Source: Chrysoporthe austroafricana
Lineage: Eukaryota > Ascomycota > Sordariomycetes > Diaporthales > Cryphonectriaceae
Length of the DNA: 64,000 nt
Direction of reading: 5' to 3'
NCBI GenBank assembly: GCA_001051155.2
Contig: JYIP02000003.1
Coordinates: forward strand, 1,302,001 to 1,366,000
Positions 1-9,741 of this stretch are shown here, one piece after another. The number at the start of each line of letters is the position of its first letter. The first letter of the stretch is position 1. A program made the translations under genes and the position numbers. The notes beneath the pieces were generated by a model. It did not search any database. It saw nothing but the letters and a program-made list of their open reading frames with translations, and was not told the DNA's origin.

Positions 1-1350
1 GGCGCCCTGCAGGCGGTCCCACAACTTGTAGCCGAGGCGGTTGGGGAACCCACAGCGCCAGACGGCGGGGTTGTTGGTGTAGCGCAGGTAGCGGAAGCGC
101 TCCTGGATCGTCTCGCCCTCGTCGATGCGCTCGAGCGCGCCCGTCTCCTCGTCGCGGACCGCGTGGTAGAACGTGCCGATCTGGTCACGGACGAAGCAGA
201 TGCGCTGCAAATTGGGAAGCGTGTTGAAGAAGGCGGTGGCGGCCTCGGTGCGGTCGACATTGTCGCAGTGCTCCTGGATGCGCCTGCTGTGCTTCATGGC
301 CCAGTCGATGTCGGCCATGGGATGGTACATCTCGGTGATGCGATGGATGTCGTCGTCGGTGACGGCCTGTTGGTCGGTGATATCGAGCTGCTCGAGGGAG
401 CGCATGTCGCGGAGGAGTTGAACCATGTGGGTGACGGGGCCCTTGAGCACGCCGCACAGCGCAAAGTGCTTGATGTGCTGCAAGGTGTGGCCGAGCTGGC
501 GCAGCTTGGGTGGGCGGCGGCCGTCGATGGCCATGAAGCCGTCGAACATGTCGAGCTCGACGCCGCTCTTGAAGAAGCCCATGGGGTGGGCGCGGTGCAT
601 GACGTATTCGAGGTTGCGCAGCTTCTCGAGGCTGAGGCTCTGCGGGCGCAGGTCTGCGGTGTTGAAGTCCAGCCAGAGGCGCTCCGTGTTCAGGTAGGGC
701 CAGGTGAGGAACTGGAAGTCCCAGCGGTGACTGCCCCAGGGGCAGGAGAACTCGAGCTGGCGGACCTTGAAGACCATGAAGTCCATGCCACAGCGGCGCC
801 ACTTTGCCAGGAGGCGCCGCACGTCGTTGAGCACGGTGTAGGTGACGGACTTCTGCTCGAACACGTAGCGCATAGTAGTCGGCCACTGCATGTAGGCGAG
901 CATCTCGACGAAATCCTGGCCGGCGTAGGCCTGGTGGGGGTTCGGGGTGCGGCCGAGGGAGATGGTGAACTTCTTCATGTGGCGGAGCCATTCGTAGGTG
1001 GGCATGCCGACCAGGGCCTTGTGGGTGTCCCTGAGCTTGTCCTCCTTCGTGGCCTCGCTGGCGTCGTCGATGCAGATGTTCTCGAACAGGTAGGGGGCGG
1101 TCAGCCTGCGAAAGTATTTGCTGACGAGGGTGAGGTCGCGCAGGGAGCCGCCCAGGAGCACTCGGGTGTCGCGGCGGACGTGTCTGCCAAGGAGGGACTT
1201 CTCAGGCTCGGGGATGCGAGGGCGGTCGAGGAGGCACTGTTCGATGATCTGCAGGTGGACCTCGACAGGGAGGTCCATGATGGTCTTGGGAGGCTCGTCT
1301 CCGTGGGAGTCCGGCTCCACGGCGGCGGCGTCGCTGGTAATGCCCTCCAT
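1..1350 (-). CDS. F-box domain protein (3' end beyond window)
   Basis: An uninterrupted minus-strand frame of 450 codons runs from an ATG at 1350 to the window edge, so the C-terminus is missing. An F-box-like segment lies at residues 26-41 (DLPVEVHLQIIEQCLL), then a basic linker and a long Trp/Leu-rich region (for example WPYLNTERLWLDFN) of the kind found in fungal F-box proteins that lack classical LRRs. By family, F-box proteins dock to Skp1 in SCF ubiquitin ligases and the C-terminal part binds the substrate; the substrate cannot be inferred here. The strong GC3 bias gives a 400-aa antisense ORF, which is a shadow. No intron is needed. The F-box assignment is moderately firm and the specific role is unknown. 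Confidence 0.75.
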   Translation of the reverse strand, partial: MEGITSDAAAVEPDSHGDEPPKTIMDLPVEVHLQIIEQCLLDRPRIPEPEKSLLGRHVRRDTRVLLGGSLRDLTLVSKYFRRLTAPYLFENICIDDASEATKEDKLRDTHKALVGMPTYEWLRHMKKFTISLGRTPNPHQAYAGQDFVEMLAYMQWPTTMRYVFEQKSVTYTVLNDVRRLLAKWRRCGMDFMVFKVRQLEFSCPWGSHRWDFQFLTWPYLNTERLWLDFNTADLRPQSLSLEKLRNLEYVMHRAHPMGFFKSGVELDMFDGFMAIDGRRPPKLRQLGHTLQHIKHFALCGVLKGPVTHMVQLLRDMRSLEQLDITDQQAVTDDDIHRITEMYHPMADIDWAMKHSRRIQEHCDNVDRTEAATAFFNTLPNLQRICFVRDQIGTFYHAVRDEETGALERIDEGETIQERFRYLRYTNNPAVWRCGFPNRLGYKLWDRLQGA

Positions 1351-2245
1351 TTCGAATGTGGGTAGAAGAAGATGGAAACAGGGTCTTCGCAGGAGGATGG
1401 GCGCAAGGAAGTGATCGCTAGGGGACGTCCAGCGTTCGCTGATGTAGTGATGCGCTGTGTTGTGCTGCCTCAAGGTCGATCTGAAGGCTAAAGGCTGAAG
1501 GCTGATGGAATCGACCGACGAGTGTTTGTTGCGAGGAGGTCAAGAAAGGATGCCCAACCAGAAACCGTAGCGTGTGCGTCTAAAATCCAATTTCGATCGG
1601 CTGAAGCTATTCACATGACCTGGCAGCCGCTGTGTAAGAAACGTGACGCACCTAATATTAGGCTTGGAGAAGCGGGTGGTCCCTTCTCGCCATTGAATTA
1701 CACAGTCTTTGCCTATTGTATCTGGCAGCTCACACTGTCGCCCTCTGCAAAAAAGACCATGTGCGCACAAAATGTTAAAAAAACATCAGATGATGAGAAT
1801 ATTCCCTATTTTGCTGAAACCCCTCCAAGGCTGTTCGCCACTGTTGCCTGCAGCTGCTCACTCCGTTCCAGTAGAGCCCTTGGACAAGAAGAAAAATTGA
1901 CAGAGAACTTCCTCCACCATAGCGAATAGCTCAGATGCAAGAGGTTTCTTTCAGGCTAGGCAGCTGAAACATTATATATGGAAGCAAGTTTTGGGCGCTT
2001 CCATTGGTGCTCAAGTACACTCGACATTTAAAGAGTCTGTGTCTTAATTTGCAATCGATGTACACAGTGCCACAGTTGCCGCTCAGGTAGTCATTGAATT
2101 GTAGCTGGGACGGCCTCTTCAGCGAGCGACCTTCTGATAAGTCACTGCGCAGGTTATCGACCAGATCTCAGTAAATATTAGCCCAGGAGGCAGAATAATC
2201 ATTTATGCCTGAGAGAAGATGCAGCAAGAAGGAAGAAAAAGAGTG
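1351..2245. other. intergenic region
   Basis: This is the upstream region of the F-box gene. Short ORFs are present (for example 1522-1929 on plus) but they lack ATG starts, family resemblance or splice-supported extensions. I see nothing else in it. Confidence 0.5.
2236..2240 (-). terminator. Pol III T-run terminator of tRNA-Ala
   Basis: Five consecutive T on the minus strand lie 5 nt after the tRNA 3' end, as expected for RNA polymerase III termination. Confidence 0.7.
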
Positions 2246-2328
2246 TGGACCTTACCGGGGTTGAACCGGTGACCTCCCGTAACTACGTTGACTGCGAAAC
2301 GGATATGATACCACTACACCAAAGGCCC
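2246..2328 (-). tRNA. tRNA-Ala (anticodon CGC) with 11-nt intron
   Basis: The minus strand folds as a tRNA. The acceptor stem is GGGCCTT/AAGGTCC with a G3:U70 wobble, the alanine identity element, and the discriminator is A73. The D-stem is GTG/CAT. The anticodon stem is TCCGT/ACGGG, and the loop TTCGCA..T reads anticodon CGC. The T-arm is ACCGG-TTCAACC-CCGGT. An 11-nt intron (GTCAACGTAGT) interrupts the loop after position 37, the canonical nuclear tRNA intron site. Without it the tRNA is 72 nt. A T-run just downstream on the minus strand (2236-2240 on plus, AAAAA) fits a Pol III terminator. Confidence 0.93.
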
Positions 2329-2538
2329 CCATTACAAGCTTGAGCCTGGAGGTAGGTTTGATCTCATAAGTACAACTGCTCAGAGTCTTGGTGAACTCCT
2401 ACAAGCTTTTGGGTTATTATACAGCCTGTGATGGAAGAGGATGACTCACAATTGTCCTACGACTCTATGGTCAACTCAATGACACAATTACATGCACACA
2501 AAAAGATCTGGGCTTCCATCAACACAAGCCTCTGTGAC

Positions 2539-3778
2539 CTAGCAGACTCCCATTGCAACCACCATCAGACACGAAAATGCGACAACCAGCCTCCAGTCTC
2601 TCCGGGCTGCCACACCCCTGGCGCCATTCCCTCCTGTGGAAAACGGGCCGGCGACATTCTGAGTCGGCGTACCAACCACGCTCGTTGCACTCGTGGTATC
2701 TGGAGTTGTACGGTTGAAGGCCGCCGTGATGGTGTAGACGGTCGAGTCGTAATGGTTCGTATATGAGAACACCGTCCCGGATGGCGGCGCCGAGACCGTC
2801 CCTGCAGCGTTCGACATGGCCGCGGTGCCGTTCGCCGGCAGGTCGTCTGGTGTGTAGAAAGTGCCGCCCGTGGTGTTGGTGAAATTCAGGTCCTTGCTAC
2901 AGTCGTAAGCGCTCATGAAAGGCGCACACGCGGACCAGGGCTGGTCCCAGCCGGACAGGGAGGCATCGACGTCGTCGATGCCGATGAGGGCGGGATCGGT
3001 GCTGGGGCAGATGTTGTAGAAGCTGGAGGGTCCCTGATCAGCATCGTCGTCCACAATGAGGACTGAACTTGGGCCGTGAATGGGGCTAAAAAAGAAGACC
3101 CCGTCCTAGGGGCCTTGGGAGTGCACGTACGCTGAGATGGCGCCGCTCTCACCACAACATGCGCAGGCTGCCTCTTTGTCGGCCGTCGTGACGGGGTCGG
3201 TGTCTGCGCTGCTCAGAGCAGCGCTGCTGATATTGGTCACGCAGGTGGCGCCCTCGGCCTCGCTGCTCTCGACCGCGGTATAGAGATCGCCGAGGTTGCA
3301 CGAGCAGGACCCTGGCGCGCCGCTTGGGGGAGGAAAGAAAGGAATGCCGGCGGTCCGGATGTCGAGTGTGCACTCGGAGATGTACTGGATGGCGTATTCT
3401 TGGTATTCGCACCCGTAGACCTACAACAACATGCATGATAGCTCATCAGCACCCGCATCAGTCCGGCTGGTGAGCGCACAGGGGTTGCGGTACGATGAAG
3501 AGGTGACGGACCCTGTTCCAGCAGGAGGCCATGTAGCAATTCATCGTCTCAACATAGTAAACACAGCCGCAAGAAGTCACGGCCAGCTGACTATCAGCCC
3601 CCTGCGCGGCGGCGTTGCAGGCCCCAGCCTTGACCGCGGCCGCCTCCGCGCATGCAAGGTACGAGGTGGCATCGTAACAGCTGGCACTCGTCAGATTGTA
3701 CGCGCAGGCGAGGTGTGCCAGATAGACAGACGAGAAGAAGACCAGGCCCGTGGCCGGCGGGTGGTGTGACAGACGCAT
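2539..3778 (-). CDS. secreted Cys-rich protein with hydrophobic C-terminal tail (GPI or TM anchor)
   Basis: Three-exon model: 3512-3778, 3131-3420 and 2539-3067 (361 aa). Intron 1 is GTCCGT...TAG in phase 0; intron 2 is GTACGT...AAG, chosen because only that acceptor keeps frame. The protein starts with basic residues and a hydrophobic stretch (FFSSVYLAHLACA), a likely signal peptide. A Cys-rich region follows (SCGCVYYVETMNCY, CWNRVYGCEY, CSCNLG, ACACCGE). The last third has several N-x-T/S sequons and Thr/Ser-rich sequence. The C-terminus is a dibasic segment (ARRDWR) followed by a hydrophobic tail (LVVAFSCLMVVAMGVC), which fits GPI attachment or a single membrane anchor. I do not recognise the family; a cell-surface role is inferred. 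Confidence 0.75.
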
Positions 3779-4121
3779 TATCAGCTCTCGGTTTCAGATA
3801 GGCAGAGTAAGTATTGGTGAGGACGGGCGGAAGCGGGACGAGACACAATCATTACCACAAGCCTATTCAGACTATCGAACTATGAACCGGCTGAATGGGG
3901 CCTTCCCTCGTACAACAGTAATCTCAATAAAAGGCCGTAGATCGTGATGACGGGCAGGCGCAACTCGTCCATCGAGCTGGCGAACTTTTGTCACCGCTTG
4001 ATCAAGCGTGACGAGAAGTCACAAGACGACTTCACAACAAAGGAGCAACCACGACTCTGTACTCCCGATCCAGTCTGAAAAAGGGAAAAAAAGAAATATG
4101 CCCTGGGTATCCTGATTCCGG
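3779..4121. other. intergenic region
   Basis: Upstream region of the secreted protein gene and downstream region of the WD40-like gene, which read in the same direction. An A-rich stretch at 4078-4096 (AAAAAGGGAAAAAAAG) is present. No gene seen. Confidence 0.5.
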
Positions 4122-6700
4122 TCAGACGGCCATGCCAATGCCCTCGCGTATCTCATAAACGGCGACGCCGCCGTCCGCGTCGCCGACGAACAGCCAGTTC
4201 CCGTCCCCGGAGAAGGCCAGCTCAGTGACCTTGCCCAGGTCCGCGGCTAGCAGCTCTAGCCCGCCGCCGCCGACGGTCACGGAGGCCGTGTCGGACTTGT
4301 TGGACGACCGGCCGCTCCGCCGGGTCTCGAACGACCGGCCGCTGATGTGGCTGCCGCGCGCGCTCGCGGCGTCGGACTTGTTGCCCACGCCGTCCAGCCG
4401 CCACAGCTCCCGGCCGCCCCGGATGGCGTCGAGGACGACGAGCGCGCCGTCGCCGCCGCCAGGCCCGCCGCCGGGGTCGCAGTACGCCACGAACCGGCAG
4501 TCGGGCGAGATGCAGGCGCGCACGGCAGGAATGCGATACGTGTGCGTCTTGTCGTCGGCCCCGCCGAAGTCCCACACGAGCACAACGCGCTCGGTCACGG
4601 AGACGGGCTCGACCTGCCACATGCCGGGCTTGCCGATGGTGCGGAACTTGGCGGCCTCCCAGATGGACACGGACACGCTGCCGTAGGTGGCGAGCAGGAG
4701 CGGGAGCGAGTTCTCCAGCTCCGGGTGGCCGCGGGGCTGGTGGAAGCGGTAGGGGCGGTGGGTGCGCGCGTCGCCGTCGAGCTGCCAGGCCATCAGCAGG
4801 GCGCCGTGGGCGGGCGGCGGGGCGCCCGGGCGCGGGGGCCGCGGGCCGGCGGCGGCGACGAGGAGGGGCCCCGTGGCCGAGTAGGCCAGCTCGGGGAGCT
4901 TGGGGGTGTGCGGCAGGCCGGCCTTGCGCAACTCGATGGTGCGCGGCTTGTCGAAGGGCTTCTTGGCGGAGGGGGCGGCGGCGGCCGGGTAGAGCTTGAT
5001 GGCGTCCTCGTCCTCGCGGTAGGCGGCCAGCGGGTACCAGCGCGACTCGTACATGTCGCGGCGGGCGGAGGCCCAGCGGTAGGCCTCGTTGATGGTCTGG
5101 AGCTTCTTGCGCTTGGCCCAGTCCCAGATCTCGAGGGTGTGGCCGAAGTTGGTGGCGATGGCGACGAGGTTGAGGGCCTCGGAGAGGATGGTGTGGGAGC
5201 GGATGAAGAACTCGCGGGAGCGCGCCTGGGCCTGGACGTAGAAGGGGACCTTGATGGTGGCGATGTGGGCGGCGGAGGGGAGGTCCCAGAGCTTGACGTG
5301 GAACTTGCCGTGGCGGCTGGCGAGGACGGCGGAGGTCGGCGACGTGTCGACGGCGTAGACGCCGCCGTTGGACGCGTCCTTGTCCTTGACCTCGAGCTGG
5401 CGGAGGGGGATGACGTCGAAGCCTGGCGAGGCCTCCTCGGGGGCCGTGGAAGGCCTGGGGCCGGAAGAAGGCGGGCGCTGGTGCGAATAGGAGCTCGACC
5501 GGGGCGCGGGCGGGGGGTACGAGCCCTGGGACGAGGCGGAGAGGCGGGTGGGCGCGGAGCTCAGCGACGAGAACTTGGACTCCTGGGTGACGTCGGACGA
5601 CACGCTGGACCGCGACTTGGCGTTGTGCGGCGCGCGAGGCGAGGACGACGGCCTGGGCGCCGCGGGGCCTGGCCTCCAGGGCGACCTCGCTGGGGGTATG
5701 GGCGGCAGGGACTTGGTGGGCGGCGGGGAGGCGGGTGGGAAGAGGCTGTAGATGGGGGCGGGGCGGTTGGTGCCGCGCAGGTTCCTGTGGTTGAGCCGCG
5801 GTGGGGGCGGCGGCCTGACGTCGCCGTCGTGGTGCTCGGCGCGGGGGGCGACGTCCTCGTCCTTGATGGTCTCGAGGGGCGGCAGCGGCAGGCGGAGGGC
5901 GGCCTCGAAGGAGATGTGGTCGTCCTCGGGCGGCGCCATGGCGTCAGGGGGGACGGGGTCGTGCGGGTCGGCCACCTCGCGCAGGGACGACTGCCTGAAG
6001 GACTTCATGATGTCGTGGACGGACGGCGTGGTCGGGGTGCTGGGCGAGGGGGCGTCCTCGCTGCCGCGGGTGGAGTTGCCGTTGTCGGCGGCGACGTAGC
6101 TCTCGACGGCGTCAAGGCAGCTCACGAGCAGGGCGTCGAGGCGCGACATGTCGGGCATCAGCTCGCGGCGCAGCTGGGCGAGGTCGTCGTCGGCCTGCTC
6201 CATCATCGAGATCCTGGCACGGCGTCAGCATCGGCACTCAGCACTCAGCAGCAGGAGGAGGAGGAGGAGGAGGAGGAGGAAGAAGAGACTACTCACGACT
6301 CGGTGGCCTTGACGACGACGCCGACGGTGCGCCGGCAGGCCTCCAAGGCCATCTTGAGCTCGCGCACCTCGACGGGCCCGTCGGACAGCTCCCAGGGCGC
6401 GGCCCCCCGCAGCAGGCTGGCGCCGCAGGCGGCCAGGACGGCGTCGAGGCGGCGGCAGATGTCGGCGCAGCTGCGGACGACCCAGGCGGCGGGGGGCTGG
6501 AGGTCGGCGGGCACGGCGGCGGCGCGCAGGCGCGCGCGCAGGCGGGCGAGCAGGCGGCGCAGGGCGAAGAGCTCGAAGAGCACGGGCTCGAGGTCGTCCT
6601 GGGCGGGGGCGACATCGCGGGCGAAGGCGCCGGCGGCGGCGGCGGTCCGGTCGGCGGCCGCGAGCGCAGCGGTGGTCGCCGCGACGAGTGCGCCGTCCAT
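4122..6700 (-). CDS. WD40-repeat-like protein with helical fungal N-terminal domain
   Basis: Two exons, 6297-6700 and 4122-6213 (831 aa), joined by an 83-nt GT-AG intron (GTGAGT...CCAG) with frame kept through ESISMMEQ. Residues 1-135 are Ala/Leu-rich and helical, resembling N-terminal domains of fungal STAND-type proteins (DDLEPVLFELFALRRLLARL). A long Pro/Ser-rich disordered middle follows. From about residue 410 there are WD40-like blades: VYAVDTSPTSAVLASRHG with HVKLWDLPSAAHIATIKV, then LEIWDWAKRKKLQTI, SVSIWEAAKFRTIG and a terminal LAFSGDGNWLFVGDADGG. A propeller scaffold is likely. The intron contains a (TCC)n pyrimidine microsatellite. Function unknown. The 998-aa plus-strand ORF over the same DNA is a GC-driven shadow. 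Confidence 0.82.
6253..6280. repeat. (GGA)n microsatellite inside the WD40-gene intron
   Basis: A run of AGG/GGA units on plus. On the coding strand it reads (TCC)n and begins about 15 nt after the splice donor, so it forms most of the pyrimidine tract of this 83-nt intron. Confidence 0.9.
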
Positions 6701-6715
6701 GCGGCCGGCCGGGGC

Positions 6716-6763
6716 GTCGGTCGGTCGGTCGGTCAGTCCGTCCGTCCGTCCGTCCGTCAGTCA
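6716..6763. repeat. GGTC/TCCG tetranucleotide repeats
   Basis: Back-to-back (TCGG)n and (TCCG)n runs directly upstream of the WD40-gene start codon, probably in its 5'UTR or promoter. Confidence 0.85.
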
Positions 6764-6788
6764 GTTAGAGGGTCGGCAAGGCTGGGGT

Positions 6789-6813
6789 CCTGGGCCTGGG
6801 CCTGGGCCTGGGG
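6789..6813. repeat. GGGCCT hexanucleotide repeat
   Basis: About four copies of GGGCCT. Confidence 0.85.
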
Positions 6814-7164
6814 TGGGCGCCGTCGGGGCCGCGCCGTCGTCGACACGACGTCTCGGCGGGGGTCGACGAGGGGGAGGAGAACGACGAGGGCGGCGGCGCC
6901 TCGCGGCCCCATCAAGCCGTGCGCTCGTCGGGCCGAAACAGGCGTGGGGCAGGACAACAGGCTGGAGGAGGGGCCTCGCGCCCCGTCTGGCGTGCGGGCT
7001 GGGGCGTGGTGGTGGTTATGGTGGTGATGGAAGTGGTGATGGTGGTTATGGTATTTATGGTGGAGGGGGAGGAGGAAGTGGTGGGGGGAGCAGGAGGGGC
7101 TGCTCGTCGCTGCTGGCTCTTCTTCTTCTTCTCCTTCTTTTCTTGTTCGTCTTGGTCGTCCTCG

Positions 7165-7201
7165 TCTTCTTCTTCTTCTTCTTCTTCTTCTTCTTCTTCT
7201 T

Positions 7202-7261
<60 letters not shown>
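7165..7261. repeat. compound (CTT)n-(GTC)n trinucleotide array
   Basis: About twelve CTT units (7165-7200) abut about twenty GTC units (7202-7261). The composition changes abruptly at 7201. It is the longest trinucleotide array in the window. Confidence 0.95.
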
Positions 7262-7364
7262 CTGGCGTCGCGCTCTCGGTCGGCATGCCCCCGCGCGCGC
7301 GCACGTGGTGGGTGGACGGGTGGATGGATCGAGGGATGGTTAGATAGAGAGAGGCTGTCTGGGC

Positions 7365-7410
7365 CAAGGCAAGGCAAGCCAAGGCAAGGCAAGGCAAGGC
7401 AAGGCAAGGC
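7365..7410. repeat. AAGGC pentanucleotide repeat
   Basis: About nine AAGGC units, one with a G-to-C change, followed by related GCGCA units. Confidence 0.9.
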
Positions 7411-7510
7411 AGCGCAGCATAGCACAGCGCAGCGCAGCGGCACCATCCGGGCCCGGGCCTTATTATCTAGACTAGAGGCGAGGCACGTTTTGGTTTGGGA
7501 CGTGTGGCAC

Positions 7511-7542
7511 GGCATGGCATGGCATGGCATGGCATGGCATGG
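7511..7542. repeat. GGCAT pentanucleotide repeat
   Basis: Six near-perfect GGCAT units. Confidence 0.92.
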
Positions 7543-7735
7543 TTTCTGGCCCCGCAGGGCATAATAAGCAATGGATATCCTATTGGCACGCGAGCAGAGG
7601 CGTCGCTGGCCTAGCCGGCTCGGCTGAAGGGGGCGTCCTTGCTTGCAGCCATCATCGCCGCCCCAGACCCTGGGTTCGTCGTGCATGGCTACTACTGGGG
7701 TGTAGTGGAGGAGTCTGGGGCATATGTTGGGGGGG

Positions 7736-7801
7736 GGGCATGCTGGGGGCATGCTGGGGGCATGCTGGGGGCATGCTGGGGCATTGCTGGGGCATTGCTG
7801 G
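7736..7801. repeat. GGGCATGCTGG 11-nt tandem repeat
   Basis: Four copies of an 11-nt unit plus two variant copies (GGGCATTGCTGG). Each unit contains the palindrome GCATGC. Confidence 0.9.
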
Positions 7802-8258
7802 AGGGGGTGGTGGGAAGGGTGGTGGCATGGAAGCATGGCATGGCATGGCGTGTCTGGGGCTTGCGTCTTGGTGTGTCTGGCAGCGCAGTTGGCCTCGGCC
7901 GGGTCACAGGGGAAGTCGTCCCGGCTCGTTGGGACCATCGACCATCCATGAGCCATGAGCGGGTCCCCTGATGCACCCCCTCCCTCTCTCCACGCCGCCA
8001 TGGGTACTACAGTACTACAGTACTACCATAGTTATGTACGAGTATGCACGAGTATGTATGGGGGCCCCTCCCTCCTCGTCAGCCCAGCGGGACCCTGACA
8101 CCCTGAGCCTGAGCACAGACGCGGCGGGCCTGTTCAGCCTCGAGGAGGGGCCTCGCCTCGCCGCCCCTGGTCTGCTCGAGTCGGTCGAGGATAGTCAGGT
8201 TGAGGATGGATAGTCGAGAATAGAGTGAGTCGAGTCGAGTCGGGTCAAAAGGGCGCGC

Positions 8259-8308
8259 CATCCCATCCATCCACCCATCCACCCTCCCATCCACCCGTCC
8301 ATCCATTT
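8259..8308. repeat. CATC/CACC tetranucleotide repeat
   Basis: An irregular run of CATC, CACC and CCTC units. Confidence 0.8.
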
Positions 8309-8964
8309 CCCCCCTCTGCGACCGAAGAGCGCGCCCCCTTACTTACTCGAGACGGGCCGACAGATCGCATGTGGGCGCAGGGGTCGAGGATCGTCGCCTC
8401 GGTTGTCGCTGCAAGGGATCTCTTGGTCCCTCCGCCGTCTGCCCAATCCCGCCGCCAGCAGCGCCCTGCAGCCAGCAACAAGCTTCGTTCGAACCGACCG
8501 ACCGACCGACACCCCCCCCCCAGGACGCGTAGCCGCCGGGGCGAGGGGTCTGTCCCCTTCCCCTCCTCCTCCACGAGAGACATCTGGGACCGCTGGGCCC
8601 GGCGCGATGTGATGTGTGGGTGGTTGGTGGGTGTTGGTGCGCCAGGAGATTGAGCCGGTCGATGCTTATTCCGGGGGGGGGGGGTTCGACCCCCCAATCC
8701 TGTCAGATTGATGCCTCTGCTAGCGCGTCGTCGCTGGAAAACGTAACTCCGGGCTGCTGCGTGTGCCTGGCGTGCCTTGGCCTGGTTGGCGCTGACGGCG
8801 ACAGCGGCGGCGCCAGGGCTCATCACAGCGCGCGGTCGCGCGGTGAAGACTTCCGCATCTAGCAGGTCAGGTCAGTAGTGCTCAGGAATTAGCCCACAAC
8901 GGGGCCCACCGCCAGCCCGTCTCTACATATTAAGCCCATGTCTCAGCGCTCGCTCTGTCTCGAC

Positions 8965-9082
8965 ACATCACATCACATCACATCACATGCTGCTGCTGCT
9001 GGCTGGTTGGCTGGCTGGCTGGCTGGCTGCTCACCGGTCCGCGCCCTGGGGCGTGCTAAAACCCAGTAAGTAAGTAAGTAAG
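8965..9082. repeat. clustered CACAT, GGCT and TAAG repeats
   Basis: Within 120 nt there are five CACAT-type units (8965-8989), about six GGCT units (9001-9030) and four TAAG units (9066-9082), each a different motif. Confidence 0.85.
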
Positions 9083-9478
9083 CACTGGTGAAAGTGGATT
9101 TCCGAGCCCAGCCGTTGACCGCGCCGGGAACCTCGACGTCCGCCGTGCTGCATACAATAGTAACGCGTTAGCGAGCCCCGGGGCTGAGATTGTGGCGACA
9201 GCGTCGGGCCCGACGTCGAGAGCCCAGCTCGACCGACGGGCAGCTCGCAGCGCCGCTATATATCTCGTGCTGGAGCGCCTGCGGCCTCATCTCCTCTCCT
9301 GAGAAGGGAGGCCTTTCGCAGATGGCGTCAGATAGACCTCGCCTCATTGTTCTGAATCTGCTTCTCCTGTCTCTCCCCTAAAGGGGGGGCAAGCAAAATT
9401 TTTTGGTTTTTCTGCACTGATTCTGATTCCAACATTCCGCTAGGCTAGACGAGATGGGCCTTCGCAAAGCTGCGCTGC

Positions 9479-9509
9479 GAGGCGAGGCGAGGCGAGGCGA
9501 GGCGAGGCG
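9479..9509. repeat. GAGGC pentanucleotide repeat
   Basis: Six perfect GAGGC units. Confidence 0.9.
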
Positions 9510-9741
9510 CTTGCACCACGTGCGCAGGCCCTACCGCCCCCTTTTTCGCCCTCCTCGAAGGTGCCAAGTCGCCGAGGGCCATCATGGAAGAAAACCCCCC
9601 CCCCTCCACGCACAGGCAAGCCGCACGTCCTCTCGCAGATGAACGACTATCGACTCTGGCGCGCGGCCAGAAAAGCAACACCAACCCTCACCCTCATACC
9701 ACCCCTCCCCTTCCGCCCGCCCGCTATGACGACGATCCTAC

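Larger units (their letters stand above)
6701..9741. other. 3-kb gene-free field of diverse short tandem repeats
   Basis: No credible gene is seen between the 5' end of the WD40-like gene and the 3' end of the WW-domain gene. The interval holds tri-, tetra-, penta-, hexa- and 11-nt tandem repeats of many different units, listed separately where long. Several long ORFs here (for example the minus-strand 6757-8001 frame) are products of these repeats. Confidence 0.8.

Noticed and set aside
163..1365. 400-aa plus-strand ORF
   Set aside because: Antisense to the F-box gene, whose frame has the recognisable domain; the plus ORF is a high-GC3 mirror.
4347..7343. 998-aa plus-strand ORF
   Set aside because: Antisense shadow of the WD40-like gene that then runs through microsatellites; low-complexity and without domains.
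7736..7801. CRISPR-like array
   Set aside because: A contiguous 11-nt tandem repeat without spacers, in a eukaryotic genome.
6757..8001. 414-aa minus-strand ORF with poly-Thr, poly-Arg and His-rich runs
   Set aside because: Made of trinucleotide and pentanucleotide repeats; no unique protein sequence.
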